From Baylisascaris procyonis (lineage: Eukaryota; Nematoda; Chromadorea; Rhabditida; Ascarididae), in contig JAZARR010000188.1 in the NCBI GenBank assembly GCA_037389465.1, forward strand, positions 647,501-711,500: 64,000 bases of DNA, given 5' to 3'. Under the pieces are notes generated by a model that was not told the DNA's origin, did not search any database, and saw only the letters and a list, made by a program, of their open reading frames with translations. The translations under genes and the position numbers were made by a program. Positions 26,117 to 36,988 of the stretch are shown here, one piece after another (within the stretch, counting starts at the first letter, position 1; every line of letters starts with the position of its first letter).

Positions 26117-26155
26117 CTCATAAACGTGAAAAACTTCGGTAGTATAGATCGATAG
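26117..26155 (+). CDS. Possible short terminal exon (alternative 3' end)
   Basis: After CTTTTCAG, twelve phase-0 codons (LINVKNFGSIDR) run to a TAG at 26153. If spliced to the exon ending at 25545 it would close a small gene or isoform independent of gmps-1. Evidence is only the acceptor and the phase. Confidence 0.25.
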   Translation, partial: LINVKNFGSIDR

Positions 26156-27457
26156 GCAGAAAGTACACTACCTTTTTTTGCACGAAATGTGTTTCGTCAT
26201 GATCAGTGGTCTAAATAGCTTGAGGAGGTTAAAGATATCACGAAGGTAAAGTTTGAAGATATTCGCAGGTAAAACTCTCTTATGCAACTATTCTGATGTA
26301 GGCTGACAGCCAGCGTTTGTTTATTGGGCATGTTTGAGCGTGTTGAGCATATTGTTGGGCCAATAGGGGTTTCTTCGAGAGGCCAATTATGCAGCATGTT
26401 GCCATTGTTTTGTTATATTTGACCCCCACCTGGAGAATATGGTCAGATTAATAAATGAAGGTGCTGGAAATACCTGGCTTATCAAAATTCGTATGCAAAT
26501 TTCTACTTTTTTTTTTTTCAATTCTAAGGCCTTTTCATGCAAATTTATGCAGCACATGTACGTAATGGTAACATCGTATCTATGCGCATTTTTATATATG
26601 CTCATTCAACGTTTCCACTATACTTAAATTGATAATCGCTAAGATTAGAGAGTTAAGAAGTTTCGTAAATATGGATGGCGTTTATCATATGATGCTTTGC
26701 TAAATTTGCGCAGAAACTACTACTCAGTAGTATTTCATTTTGATGAATTAATTTCAGGGGCTTATAAACATTTTGAAAGTGCCACAAAATTTGCATATTT
26801 TATTGAGAGCGGTCAAAATTTTTTCATTTCATATTTCTTCGAATATAAAAGCATTCGGTTTATTGGTAATTATGAAATTCGTTGACCTTGTGGGTGGGAT
26901 GTAGTTGTTCTGATATACTTATGAGATTTTAAAGCTGCATTTGTTGATTTTTATAAAATTTTTCATCTATTTCTGTAATATTTTTATGAAACTAGGAGTG
27001 GTCTGATTTAGGGAGTGTGAAATCTGCCAGCTAAAAGGACCTTTGATGAAGAATCTTGATGCATTTGGTGGGGGAGCTCGCGCATTGAGATTTCTGTTCG
27101 TTTTTATTAAGTTTATAGTGTTGAATGATTTAAATCCTTTTGTTTACGTAAAAAGTACAAATGTAATACATTGCATTCCACTGTTTATTAACTAAACAAT
27201 CTCTGCTTCATAAAGTGATGCTCCCTCTCTCCTTCCTCCTCCCTCCTCGCTTCCTCCCCCCACTAGGGTGTTTACTAAGAGTTCCTTGCTAAATTGTATT
27301 GAGCACATGTTTGCGATATTGTGGGACATGAAGGTTTTCGTTGATGATATCTTCTGAAAGGCTATGATTGTAACATCTCATGATACTTCAAAATGTTCAC
27401 TGTAGTTGTGAACATGTTATTTTTTCTGGATTAGTTTTCAGATATATTTATTAAGTG

Positions 27458-27488
27458 TTTATTTATTTATTTATTTATTTATTTATTT
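27458..27488. repeat. ATTT tetranucleotide tract
   Basis: About eight units, immediately left of the region holding the transposase relic. Confidence 0.9.
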
Positions 27489-28149
27489 CAACGTCCAGAT
27501 GTGGGAGTTATGTGACTATGAAAAGCAGGAGCGAGCAAAACGTTTGCGAAGCTGCACATAGGCGAAGAGACATTTAATAAATAAGTGCAGTCATCGTGTG
27601 TGAATCGAGTTGACTTGGCCGCAACTTAAAAGATGAATAAGTGGGTACACTAACGATGTCGATGAGAGGCAGGTATCATTACCGATAAAAGGTTAATATC
27701 TTGATCTAGCGACCGTAAACGATAACACATAACGCATCTTTGACGGGTTACTGACCGAAGATTAGATAAGGAGAAAAGCAGATGGCAAGAAATCGACGAA
27801 CATTTTTATTTTGATAGCACTGGTGCCGCGACATTTGTCCTGCAGGATGATTTTGCTCGTTTTTAATGGGTCGTTACATGAAGGATTCCGATAACAGTTC
27901 TGAAGAATATGAAGCAAAGACGATTCAAAGGGAAGCTATGAAGAGGATCACTTGTTATCTTCGGAAGTGAGACTTCAGGTCGAGAACGGTACCATATCGA
28001 GATAAAATCTGGCACTAAGATTTGGCTGGGCTACGCGGGAATGTTTTTGAACTGCGTGGATGGACAGGTTTGTGCTATTAGAGATTCTGGTTGTGCAGGT
28101 GCATTTGATCTCACGAAGAATGCACTGCTTGAATTCTCAACGGACACTA

Positions 28150-28500
28150 CATAACTTTTGATGCTTTCTTCATAGAATTTCTATCGGCTCGAGTGGTTTG
28201 CACAAGAAAGAAAACGATGTTTACGATTATCGGGATGATTCTGACATATAAGGGAGATCGATATCTACGGTTATGAGACTGCGCAATCGTTAGGTCATTT
28301 ATATGTGGTCAGTTATGGATTTAGTGGTCAGTTATACTCCAAAGAAAAAGAAAACGGTCATCATATTGAGTGACCTCGATAACAACAGGAGCCATATTGA
28401 GATGAACATGAAGAAACCGGAAGTGACATATTGCTACAATCGAACAAAGGGTCAAGTTTACGCAGCAGCGCAATTGGCATGAAGGTGCACGAGGAGAAGG
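28150..28500 (+). pseudogene. Relic of a piggyBac-like transposase
   Basis: The frame 28303-28482 encodes YTPKKKKTVIILSDLDNN and then KKPEVTYCYNRTKGQV, the arrangement seen in piggyBac-family transposases near the end of the DDE core (PKKKK-VILLS followed by KPDI-YN-TKGGVD). Upstream at about 28151 another frame reads ITFDAFFIEF, resembling the DNFFTS block around the second catalytic Asp. The frames are broken by stops, and the acidic residues expected after TKGGV are replaced (VYAAAQ), so the enzyme is dead. Terminal repeats and flanking TTAA were not identified. Adjacent sequence from about 27500 may belong to the same insertion. Confidence 0.6.
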
Positions 28501-30036
28501 TAGACGAGGTGCTATTGGCAAGATTGGTCGGTGTAAGTGTAAATGCATTTGATATATATTACCGATAAACTTCAGGTAGGATCAAACATAGGTCATTTGT
28601 TTTTCAAAAGCACCAAAGATAAGGATTGAAAGAAGTCACTTGAATAGAAAAAATTGCTTGAATACATCATGCGGATATTTTGTCTTCTATAGAAACATCA
28701 TTAAAGAGATGCAACAGATATCCAATATTTTATTAAAAGGTGGCACTAATGATTTGTTTCAAACATAAGAGTACCATTTGCGAGGAGCACGTAGTTATTA
28801 TTTGTTACGTCTGTACTTGATCTCTAGAAATTTTTGGCAAGATCATTAGCAAGGTGAAAAAAAATGTTTATAAATTTGTTTATAAAATTAGCATAAATAT
28901 CGCAACGTTGAAAACGATTGTAATATTTATTAGTGACGGGAGGATATTTAATGGATTTCAAATATTTATTAATAATAAAGGTGAAAAAAAAAGTAATTTT
29001 ATTTTGTTGTTTAAAGAGGATTTTTGCAGTTAAAAGGGAATGGTTTTTTTTCGTTATTGAAGAACTGGAGATTGAATGAGGCAATCTTACGCTTAACGAA
29101 GCAACTGTATTGAATCATCCATCATTTTTTGAGTGCCATAAAAAACATTCGCATATTCAAAGAGTCAATATCACGTTCACTAGATTATTTCGATGTTTCT
29201 TTGAGGTCATAACGATCCTTTTGTTGGAGAGGGTGTTGGAACGTAACGGTAATCTTGACGATTAGCGCAAGGGGGAGGATATGGATATGAAGGTTTTAGG
29301 TATGACTTCCCGATCGTTATACAACTAGAGAGTGTCCAGAGAAGGTAATTATGAAAATTGTTATTCAATCCAATGTATACAATGCATATTGCTATGCGAG
29401 AGGGCATCCTTGTCGTTGCGTTGAGTGAAGTTTTGCCTAAAGCTTGGTCCTGGCAGGGGAGGGAGGGGAGGAGGAGAGAAGAGGGGGGAGGATGGAACGT
29501 CGAGCGTTTCAATAGTCCAATTAACATTAATCGGAGGAAAATTCAAAAGGTTTTAATGACCTTATTGTTGGAATTCCTTCGTCAATGCGCTTATTTCGTT
29601 TATCACTGTTTTCCTTTCAGTCTCTTATCAGATGTTATTTAAAGAATATCGATCATCTTTGTTGCCACTTTAATGTACTCCCCGTCAATGAAAATAATAA
29701 GTTCTTATTTATTTCTATGGAGGCAGGAGGGAAAATGAGTCGAAATGAATCACTTTTTCAGGTGAAAATGTAATTTTCGGGTTATTTTTTATATTGGTTC
29801 AAATAAAGATGCAGGACAAGCTCTTATCATATCACATCTTTGTCATGTATTGCGTTGGATTGTAGTGTCTAGTATGACGAATGCTTTTCTTGAAGTTTAG
29901 ACTGAAATAGTAAGGTAAAGGAAGCGGAAGTTGAAAGGGTTTCCAAGGGTGTTAGGTCGTTTTCACTTGGTTGTATGGGCTAAGCGAGAGCGTCGGTTTG
30001 TTGCCAGCCGCTTTTGCTATTGGTGAGAGCGATGGT

Positions 30037-30072
30037 GGGATGTCTGTCTGTCTGTGTGTCTGTCTCTCTATG
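30037..30072. repeat. TGTCTG-rich tract
   Basis: Short imperfect run of TCTG units. Confidence 0.85.
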
Positions 30073-30211
30073 TGCATGCACGTATGCAATGAGTCGTTTT
30101 TAATGTTGGTGCGTCGATGCTGTCCACTTTGGTTGGTTGGTTGGTTATGCTGGCTGCATTCACGATTGCATTTAGTCTTTCATCCTTTTTGTTTTTTTTT
30201 CTAGGAAGGAT

Positions 30212-30272
30212 CATCTCTCTCTTTCTCTCTCTCTTTCTCTCTCTCCTTCTCTCTCTTTCTTTCTCTCTCTCA
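30212..30272. repeat. CT-rich (TCTCTCTTTC) polypyrimidine tract
   Basis: About 60 bases of nearly pure C and T. Confidence 0.9.
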
Positions 30273-30718
30273 TAAATTGATTCGGTTTTTTTATAGTGAA
30301 ATATTGGTATCGACTAAATTGACTAGGGGAAATTCTGGATGTGTGTTTATTTGGGGATTATATTGGCTGTAGAGTATTTTTTGATAATGAAACCTCTGGG
30401 GGTCGATATTGATAGCCTTTATTTATTTTTATATTGCTTCATTATCGTTGTGGGGATTTTGAAACTGTCAGTTAGGTATAGCGATTTATAGTGCAATTAT
30501 TTATTATAATTTTTATTTATTATTTATTTATTTATCGATTTACTTATTTATTTATTTATCTTTTTTTTATAGATTCATCGGGCATTCATTTAAAATGGAG
30601 TTATCGTGATGCCTGTCGTTGCGGAAGCTCTTGTTTTTCATTTTCTTTAGAAGTTTTGTATCACTACAAGTTTGCATTCAATGACCATTGTGGCAAAACC
30701 GTGCGTATACATGTTTTT

Positions 30719-30790
30719 GTGTCTGTCTGTCTGTCTGTCCGTCTGTCTGTCTCTCTGTCTGTCAGTCCATCAGTCTATCTTTGTCTGTCT
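30719..30790. repeat. CTGT tetranucleotide tract
   Basis: Runs of CTGT interrupted by CAGT and CCGT variants. Confidence 0.9.
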
Positions 30791-31129
30791 GCGTAGCCAT
30801 TCCAGCATGTGAACAGCAGAGTCAATTTTCGAAGTAGTTCACACACTTCTGAAGGGTTTTTTGCACTTAAATGTGTCCGAAAAATTTACATGTGTTTTAT
30901 ATCTTGTTAAGTTACATTTAAAGAAATATTAGGCAAAGAAGAAATTTTGCGTTAGCGGTTGATTTATTTGAAATGTGTATACATTCATCGTCATACTTTT
31001 TCCATTTGCTTCCATTTGCTCAGGGAAAACTCCTTCGAAATTGTTTTTTAATATCGCGTTCTTGTAGCTGTGTTTTGGGAAATGAAACACGCCTAGTTGA
31101 GATTCGAGAAGACGAAACTAAAAAATACC

Positions 31130-31130
<1 letters not shown>

Positions 31131-31180
<50 letters not shown>
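31131..31180. repeat. TA microsatellite
   Basis: About 25 TA units, 100 bp left of the large inverted repeat. Confidence 0.95.
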
Positions 31181-31183
<3 letters not shown>

Positions 31184-31282
31184 AGTTGTAAGTCAACTGA
31201 AGTCCGGCTCAGACTGAGAATGATAGTGGATGTTTTTGATGACCAATGAAAACTTCTCCGCAGACGGGGACGAACCTGCGAC

Positions 31283-31306
31283 CTTTCCTCCTCCCCACCC
31301 TGCCAC

Positions 31307-31370
<64 letters not shown>

Positions 31371-31392
31371 GGCAGGGTGGGGAGGAGGAAAG
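31283..31392. repeat. Inverted repeat with 24-bp perfect arms around a TA tract
   Basis: The left arm 31283-31306 and right arm 31369-31392 are exact reverse complements; the right arm contains GGCAGGGTGGGGAGGAGG. The 62-bp centre is almost wholly TA (31309-31366), itself self-complementary, so the whole 110 bp can form one long hairpin or cruciform. The symmetry explains why nearly the same open frame appears on both strands. Confidence 0.95.
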
Positions 31393-32373
31393 CAGTTGTA
31401 GCATGCCACATATCAATCATGACAGAGAATAAAGTTGTTATCATGCATTATGTCTTAATTAAAACTTCAAAGGTAAATATGAAACGGAGTTGATGTGTTG
31501 TTGGGTATGATTGAACTAGATTGAGATTTGAGCTGAATGCAATAGCGCAAGGGGTCATATCAGAAGGTATTTCGCAAGGGGTCATATCGTTCCTTACTCT
31601 CTATGGAAGTGAACTTTGAGTTTTAGTAACTATGGAATTGAGGCTGTGAGCGCTCCGAGGTCTTAATGCTACCCTCTTCCCCCCCTCCTCCTCTTTTATT
31701 CAGATCATTAGGATTAAAAAAAAATTTTTTTTTTGAGATTTATTGGATCGAGTAATTGAAACTGAAGTAAATGGTAGAACAATTTTTTAATGAGTGAATC
31801 GGTTCAATTTTGATGCAACACACGTGATATCAATGTCATTGCAGTGTCGGGGAGGGGGGGGGGGGGAGTGGAGTTTGTTTCCTTTTCCAACGTCATTTTT
31901 TTTCTATTTTTTCTAGTTGAAATTTGTGATTTTGTTTGTTCATTTCCGGAAGTTATGTGGTATATTTCAATTTGTTCACTTTAGCTATTCGATTTTTGCT
32001 GTCACTATTACTCAGTCATCTACGTATGTTCAAAAATTTTAGAAGACAGTTGTGGAGTAACTTTGTTTATTAAACGATATGGAAGCATCTTATTGTCATT
32101 ATAGAGGTTATGATCTCGATTTCTCTTATTGAATTTCTTGAATACCATCCTTAGTGGCGCAACGTCTGTCCTCATCTTTAGAAATATATTTTGTCTGCGA
32201 TGTCATGAAAGGATCTTTTGAGTCAGACTCAGACATATTGGCTGAGACTTTGATGGTCAGATCAGACAACAGGCACAGACAAGTTCGTAGTGGGAAATAT
32301 TTAACCTCCAAGAAAGGTAGCATCATACGCTAAGACGACTAGTTTCAAGTAAAAATGGAGGTAAGTTTCAAAA

Positions 32374-32577
32374 ATGTTCCAAATATACCAAAAATTTTGT
32401 CATATCCGTTCAAATTAGAATCCCGCCGAGTGATTCAGAATGGAATTGAATTGTCGGTTATGTTTTTATGTTCCAAAATATACCAAAAAATTGTTTTGTC
32501 ATATCCGTTCAAAAATCTCTCTCCTTTAATTAGAATTCAGCCGAGTGATTCAGAATGGAATTGTTTGGAATTATCGG
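32374..32577. repeat. Direct duplication of about 85-110 bp
   Basis: Copy 1 (32374-32457) and copy 2 (32468-32577) share ATGTTCCAAA-TATACCAAAA, GTCATATCCGTTCAAA and CGAGTGATTCAGAATGGAAT blocks in the same order. Copy 2 has an extra insertion of about 20 bp. Confidence 0.9.
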
Positions 32578-35500
32578 AAAACAATCGGCATACAAAACGA
32601 TTAGAGATGGTGCACCATTTATTGGTTGCTTCAAAAGCATTTTGAAAAACAAATTTTGACCATTTCATCGAGACCCTTTTATCAAGTTTTTTATTGAATT
32701 CGATTTTTTTTTGGAACTTTGAATAATCTGAAAAATTTGCTTTTTAATGAAGTGGGGCGAATTGATGAGTGGTCCGTTCTAAGTAAATAAAAATTTTTCT
32801 TTAAATTACATATTTGTTGAAATTATATATGGGATGAGCACTGAAAAGTGATATGGCGGGGTACAAAGATTTGAGAAGGATGTCTTGAAATATCCTCGCT
32901 GAAGGATTTTTGAAAGTGCGGCATGGGAGCCGGTAAAAAATTGTTCTCAAGTGAAATTGCAGGAAAAAACCTTCATTGCTAAAATTACCAATGACCTATC
33001 TTCCTATCCCGTCTCTCCTTTCTTCCGCTCTCATCTTCTTGTCACCGCTTCCTATCGTCTCTAATGTTCGCCTATTCGATATTCCAGCGATTTAAAATTA
33101 ATGTGATGTATTTCATCGTAAAAGTTTATGCTTTTATAATATTTCAAATTGGACTATTTTATCAGTTTATTTATTTTCTGTTACGTATTATTTGCAAATA
33201 TTACATTCTTGACTAATAAATTTACTCTTATACAGAAATTCATTCCTTTTTGTATCTTCTGCTTATAGATGCCAACTGATCGCTTCACGATGGGGGGAGG
33301 GGGGAGCGTTGGTTGCTTTTCCGATGAAATGCTGTTCACTTGTGTAAATCTGTGGTTAATGTTTACCGCCGAATGAAAGTCAATCTGGCTATTGCCAACC
33401 AAGCAACGGGCCAACCCCCGTAATTTCCACACGTCTGGCTTGAAGCAGGCTGTGTGGTAGTTCCGCTCACTGTTATTGCCTCTTTAGTTTAGATTGTTTT
33501 TGCTACTGTTACTGTTATTACTGTTACCTGTTGCATCACCTTTATTTTTGCATAACTTAACGCTTTTATAAGCTTGCATTTGCTTAGTGCATTTAGGTAA
33601 ATCATGTTTGTGGGTTCTGATGATGTATATATCTGTCTTTCTGGTAGCTTAAGTTCCGGAGTCACTAATAATGCGCAGGAGTCGTTATCAGACGCTGTTA
33701 ATGACATCTCATACCAACTGTTAAGGTGATTCGGTTTCAAAGAGGGTCATAGATATTTAAGAATATGCAAAAATTCGCATCAGTTTTCGTCTCGGTGGGG
33801 GCTTCTTCGTTTTGCTCCAATCGGGTGGCGGATAAGGTCAAATTTTGTTAAAGATTTATAGGGGCAAATTTAGATATGAATGCATAACTGCATTTTTTGT
33901 TTCTCATTCGTCGACAATTCTTGAAATTCGTTGAGAATAGCAGAAGGAGTGTTGGCTATACGAAATGTTTCCTCATCTGTCTGAATAATTTCGGATCATC
34001 GCCGAAGTTTGTGAACATTGAAGCATTTACCCATTTCGCTGTTGTGCAAATGTTTTCCTTTGTGTTGAATTTTACCCTCTCTATTTGTAATGACGTCATA
34101 TTGCGTCACTCATATCTTATAAGAGGAAAACAACAAATGTTTAAAGCAAATGTTTAAAATCAACAATATATACGAATCTGAGATTAATCGCAATTATTTT
34201 CATAATGAATGAGCGGTTATATGATTGTATTTGATGGTACGTAATCATTGTGCCACCAACATCGTTGTTTCATTCACATCGCTGATGGACAAATCTTTGA
34301 GAGGGTCTTGCATTGGCGATTTAGGTACTGCTGATTGCAATCATTGGAAATTCAGTTGAAGGGGGGAGAGGATAAAGTCATAGCGCGAACCGTAGAATAA
34401 CTTGTAAAACGTTGTAGACATCATCGCAACAGAGATGTTTAGTCGCGATTTGCGACGCCAAATATGTGGGGAAATAGTGTGATAATAGCACATTTTTGCT
34501 GAGAATTTTGCGAAATATTGTTGGAGTGTATGTACTTGATGGTTTGCGCCATGGGACATTTGCGCCAAAGCAATTTTTATCTTTTGTTGTGAACGCTGTT
34601 ATATGAGTACCGTTTCGTCTGAATTTCCATCATGACAGGTGTGCACAGGTTGGGGGTTTTTTTTCGATGAAACGTTTGTTTATGTGACAAGAATTTTGAT
34701 GTAAAAAGAAGAGAAGTATCCTCCGGCATGAACGTCGTCGTGCTGTAGTTTCTTTAATCCGTGGTCTATGTAGTAACGATCCGAGGTGCGGTTATCTTCA
34801 ACGGAGCATTTATAAGACCAGAATGTATTGATTAAAATATTTTATCACCGAGTGGATGGCAGAGGGGGGGGGGGATAGATCTGCTGCTGAAATGTTTCCG
34901 CCGAAGATGTCTACCTTTGTTTACTCTATGAAACACCCGTGACGCGCAGGTGTTCGCGAAACTGCTGTTTCACAGAGCAAACATTCCATAGGCAAGATGG
35001 CTTTTGGCGCAAATGTCAGGCCCATTTATACTGTCTCCAACACGCACTTTGCGTGTTGCATTCTATTTGTGCCTTGTTTCGTATGTATGCTGATGTACGT
35101 GTGAAAAGCGAATTATTTCACCGCGTATGTGAGAGTGATAGAGCGCCGGCTTGCGGCGGACTGCAAACAGCACAAGTTGCATCATTACCGACAGCTGGCT
35201 GGCAGCATTCAGTGGTGTATGGCTGCGAAATTGTGTGTTGGCGCAGCTAAACGATATTTTTTTCTTGATTTTATATGCCGCGTTATGCTTGTAGCGTTGC
35301 TGATTTTTTGCAGATTTTTTTTCGAAAGCTGAAGTATTATACAGTGCATATTCGTGAGCATTTTATTTATTTATTTATTTGCCTATTTGTTTACTGATCC
35401 AGTGTCATGCAGGGAAAATTCCACAAAAATTTACAGTTTATTCTTATTATCATTTATTTCTCTCTCTTGGTATTTTATGTGCAGAATCGAGAACGCATTG

Positions 35501-36766
35501 CTTGACTTATTTAAGAATTGTTGAATTTTTCCAAATCTTTTTTTTTTCAGCTTAGAATTATCTCATAGATTCGGCTAATGATTATCTCTAATCTTGACAA
35601 ATTTTTCTATGTACCGAAATTACATAATGCAGCTTATTTGTTTGTTTTTTTTTGAATTTTTTTTTGGAGTGAGATGGTTCATCGGTCAAATCTTAGTAGC
35701 ATTGATGTTTTCTTGAAGGCGGCTCTTAGTTTTTATTGCGCCCAACAGTGGAGAGCTATCGATCAACGAATCCAACATTTATTTCGTCAAATATATTTCG
35801 GTTTTGAGATTTTTTGTGGTGGCACTCATGTGTTTATGTAATACTGGTGATATCATAGAGATTGATTGATAAGGCGGATAATTGTCTTATAATTAATGTT
35901 CAGTTAGAGCCCCGTAACGATAGAAATGTAGCTGTCAGATGGAGTATTACTGACAGCTGGCTAGCAGCAGCTAAGGATGTATGACTGCATTTTATAGATC
36001 TTTTTTTTTTCAAAGTTTTATAGGGAATAGTTTGTTATGTTTGCTGAAGCATCACGTTTTATGTAGGAATGCATTTATCGTTAATTTTTCCTTATATTGG
36101 ATTGTTTTACCGAACCCAGAATTTCATTACGTTTTATGAAATAAGAATAATCTAAAAAGTAAAATGTCTGTTAGTTACTTCATAAAGCGTTCTATGAGAA
36201 GCTCTTCTCCATGAGATTTGCCCATTTTTCCCCAAATTTTTTCCCCAAATCTTGGTTTCCTTACTTAGGCAACTCTTCGCGAGATTTACCCTTTTTTTTT
36301 TACTCCATTCTTCCTGCTTATATTCAGTGATATGGGTGAGTATGTACTACGTGTCATATTTTGACTATCATTTCTATTTTATCCTTTTTTTTTATTATTA
36401 GTTTATTAAGTATAAAGTATATCTTTTTTATTACTATTATATAAATATGCATTTTTTCGATCATTTTTTACGCTGCCTTTTTTCAATATTACTATTGCGG
36501 TTTTTATGTAGTTGAAAGATTGCTGCAGCGCATTTGTAAAAGGTATTACTTTCCACCGAATTGCATATGTTTTAAGCACGGTGTTCGAGGGTGCCGAGTG
36601 AGTTGATGAGTCATCAACATATCTTTGAAGGAAATGGATTCTTCATTATTCCTCGAAGGAAGTGGATTTGTGAGGATTTTAGGCTTGGATCGATCCAGAG
36701 ATCAGTTATATTAATAAGGTATAGTTGAAGACGTATGTATGAAATAAATCATAAAATATTATTTAG

Positions 36767-36988
36767 GCTATTTATCGTGTTTCATCACCAACACACGATC
36801 AGTTGACGGTTGGAGATTGTGGTGCGAGTGCTGATGCTAGTATTATGGAGATCGAAGATGGTACAAGTAATACTAAATCGGTACTCAACGGTAATGGTGT
36901 GCATAAGGATCAACGCATCAATTTGAAACTCGAAGATGCCACTAAAGAACGGATCGCCATTTTGGATTTTGGAGCTCAGTTTGGAAAG
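36767..36988 (+). CDS. gmps-1: gmps-1 exon with start codon and first glutaminase strand
   Basis: Opens at a TATTTAG acceptor and stays open in phase 0. The first ATG (36845) gives MEIEDGTSN and then [14 protein letters not shown], the first strand of the glutaminase fold. The 26 codons before that ATG are either translated, if joined to the upstream serine-rich exons, or 5' leader behind a trans-splice site. Confidence 0.88.

Larger units (their letters stand above)
26156..36766. other. 10.6 kb stretch without recognised exons (intron of the 5'-extended gmps-1 or intergenic)
   Basis: Only repeats, one transposase relic and unsupported open frames were seen. A GC-richer open frame at 34939-35250 (+) was not recognised and has no convincing splice signals. 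T/G-rich skew persists throughout, consistent with being transcribed rightward as an intron. Confidence 0.45.

Noticed and set aside
31093..31493. Several open frames of Ile-Tyr repeats on both strands
   Set aside because: These are translations of TA microsatellites and of the inverted repeat.
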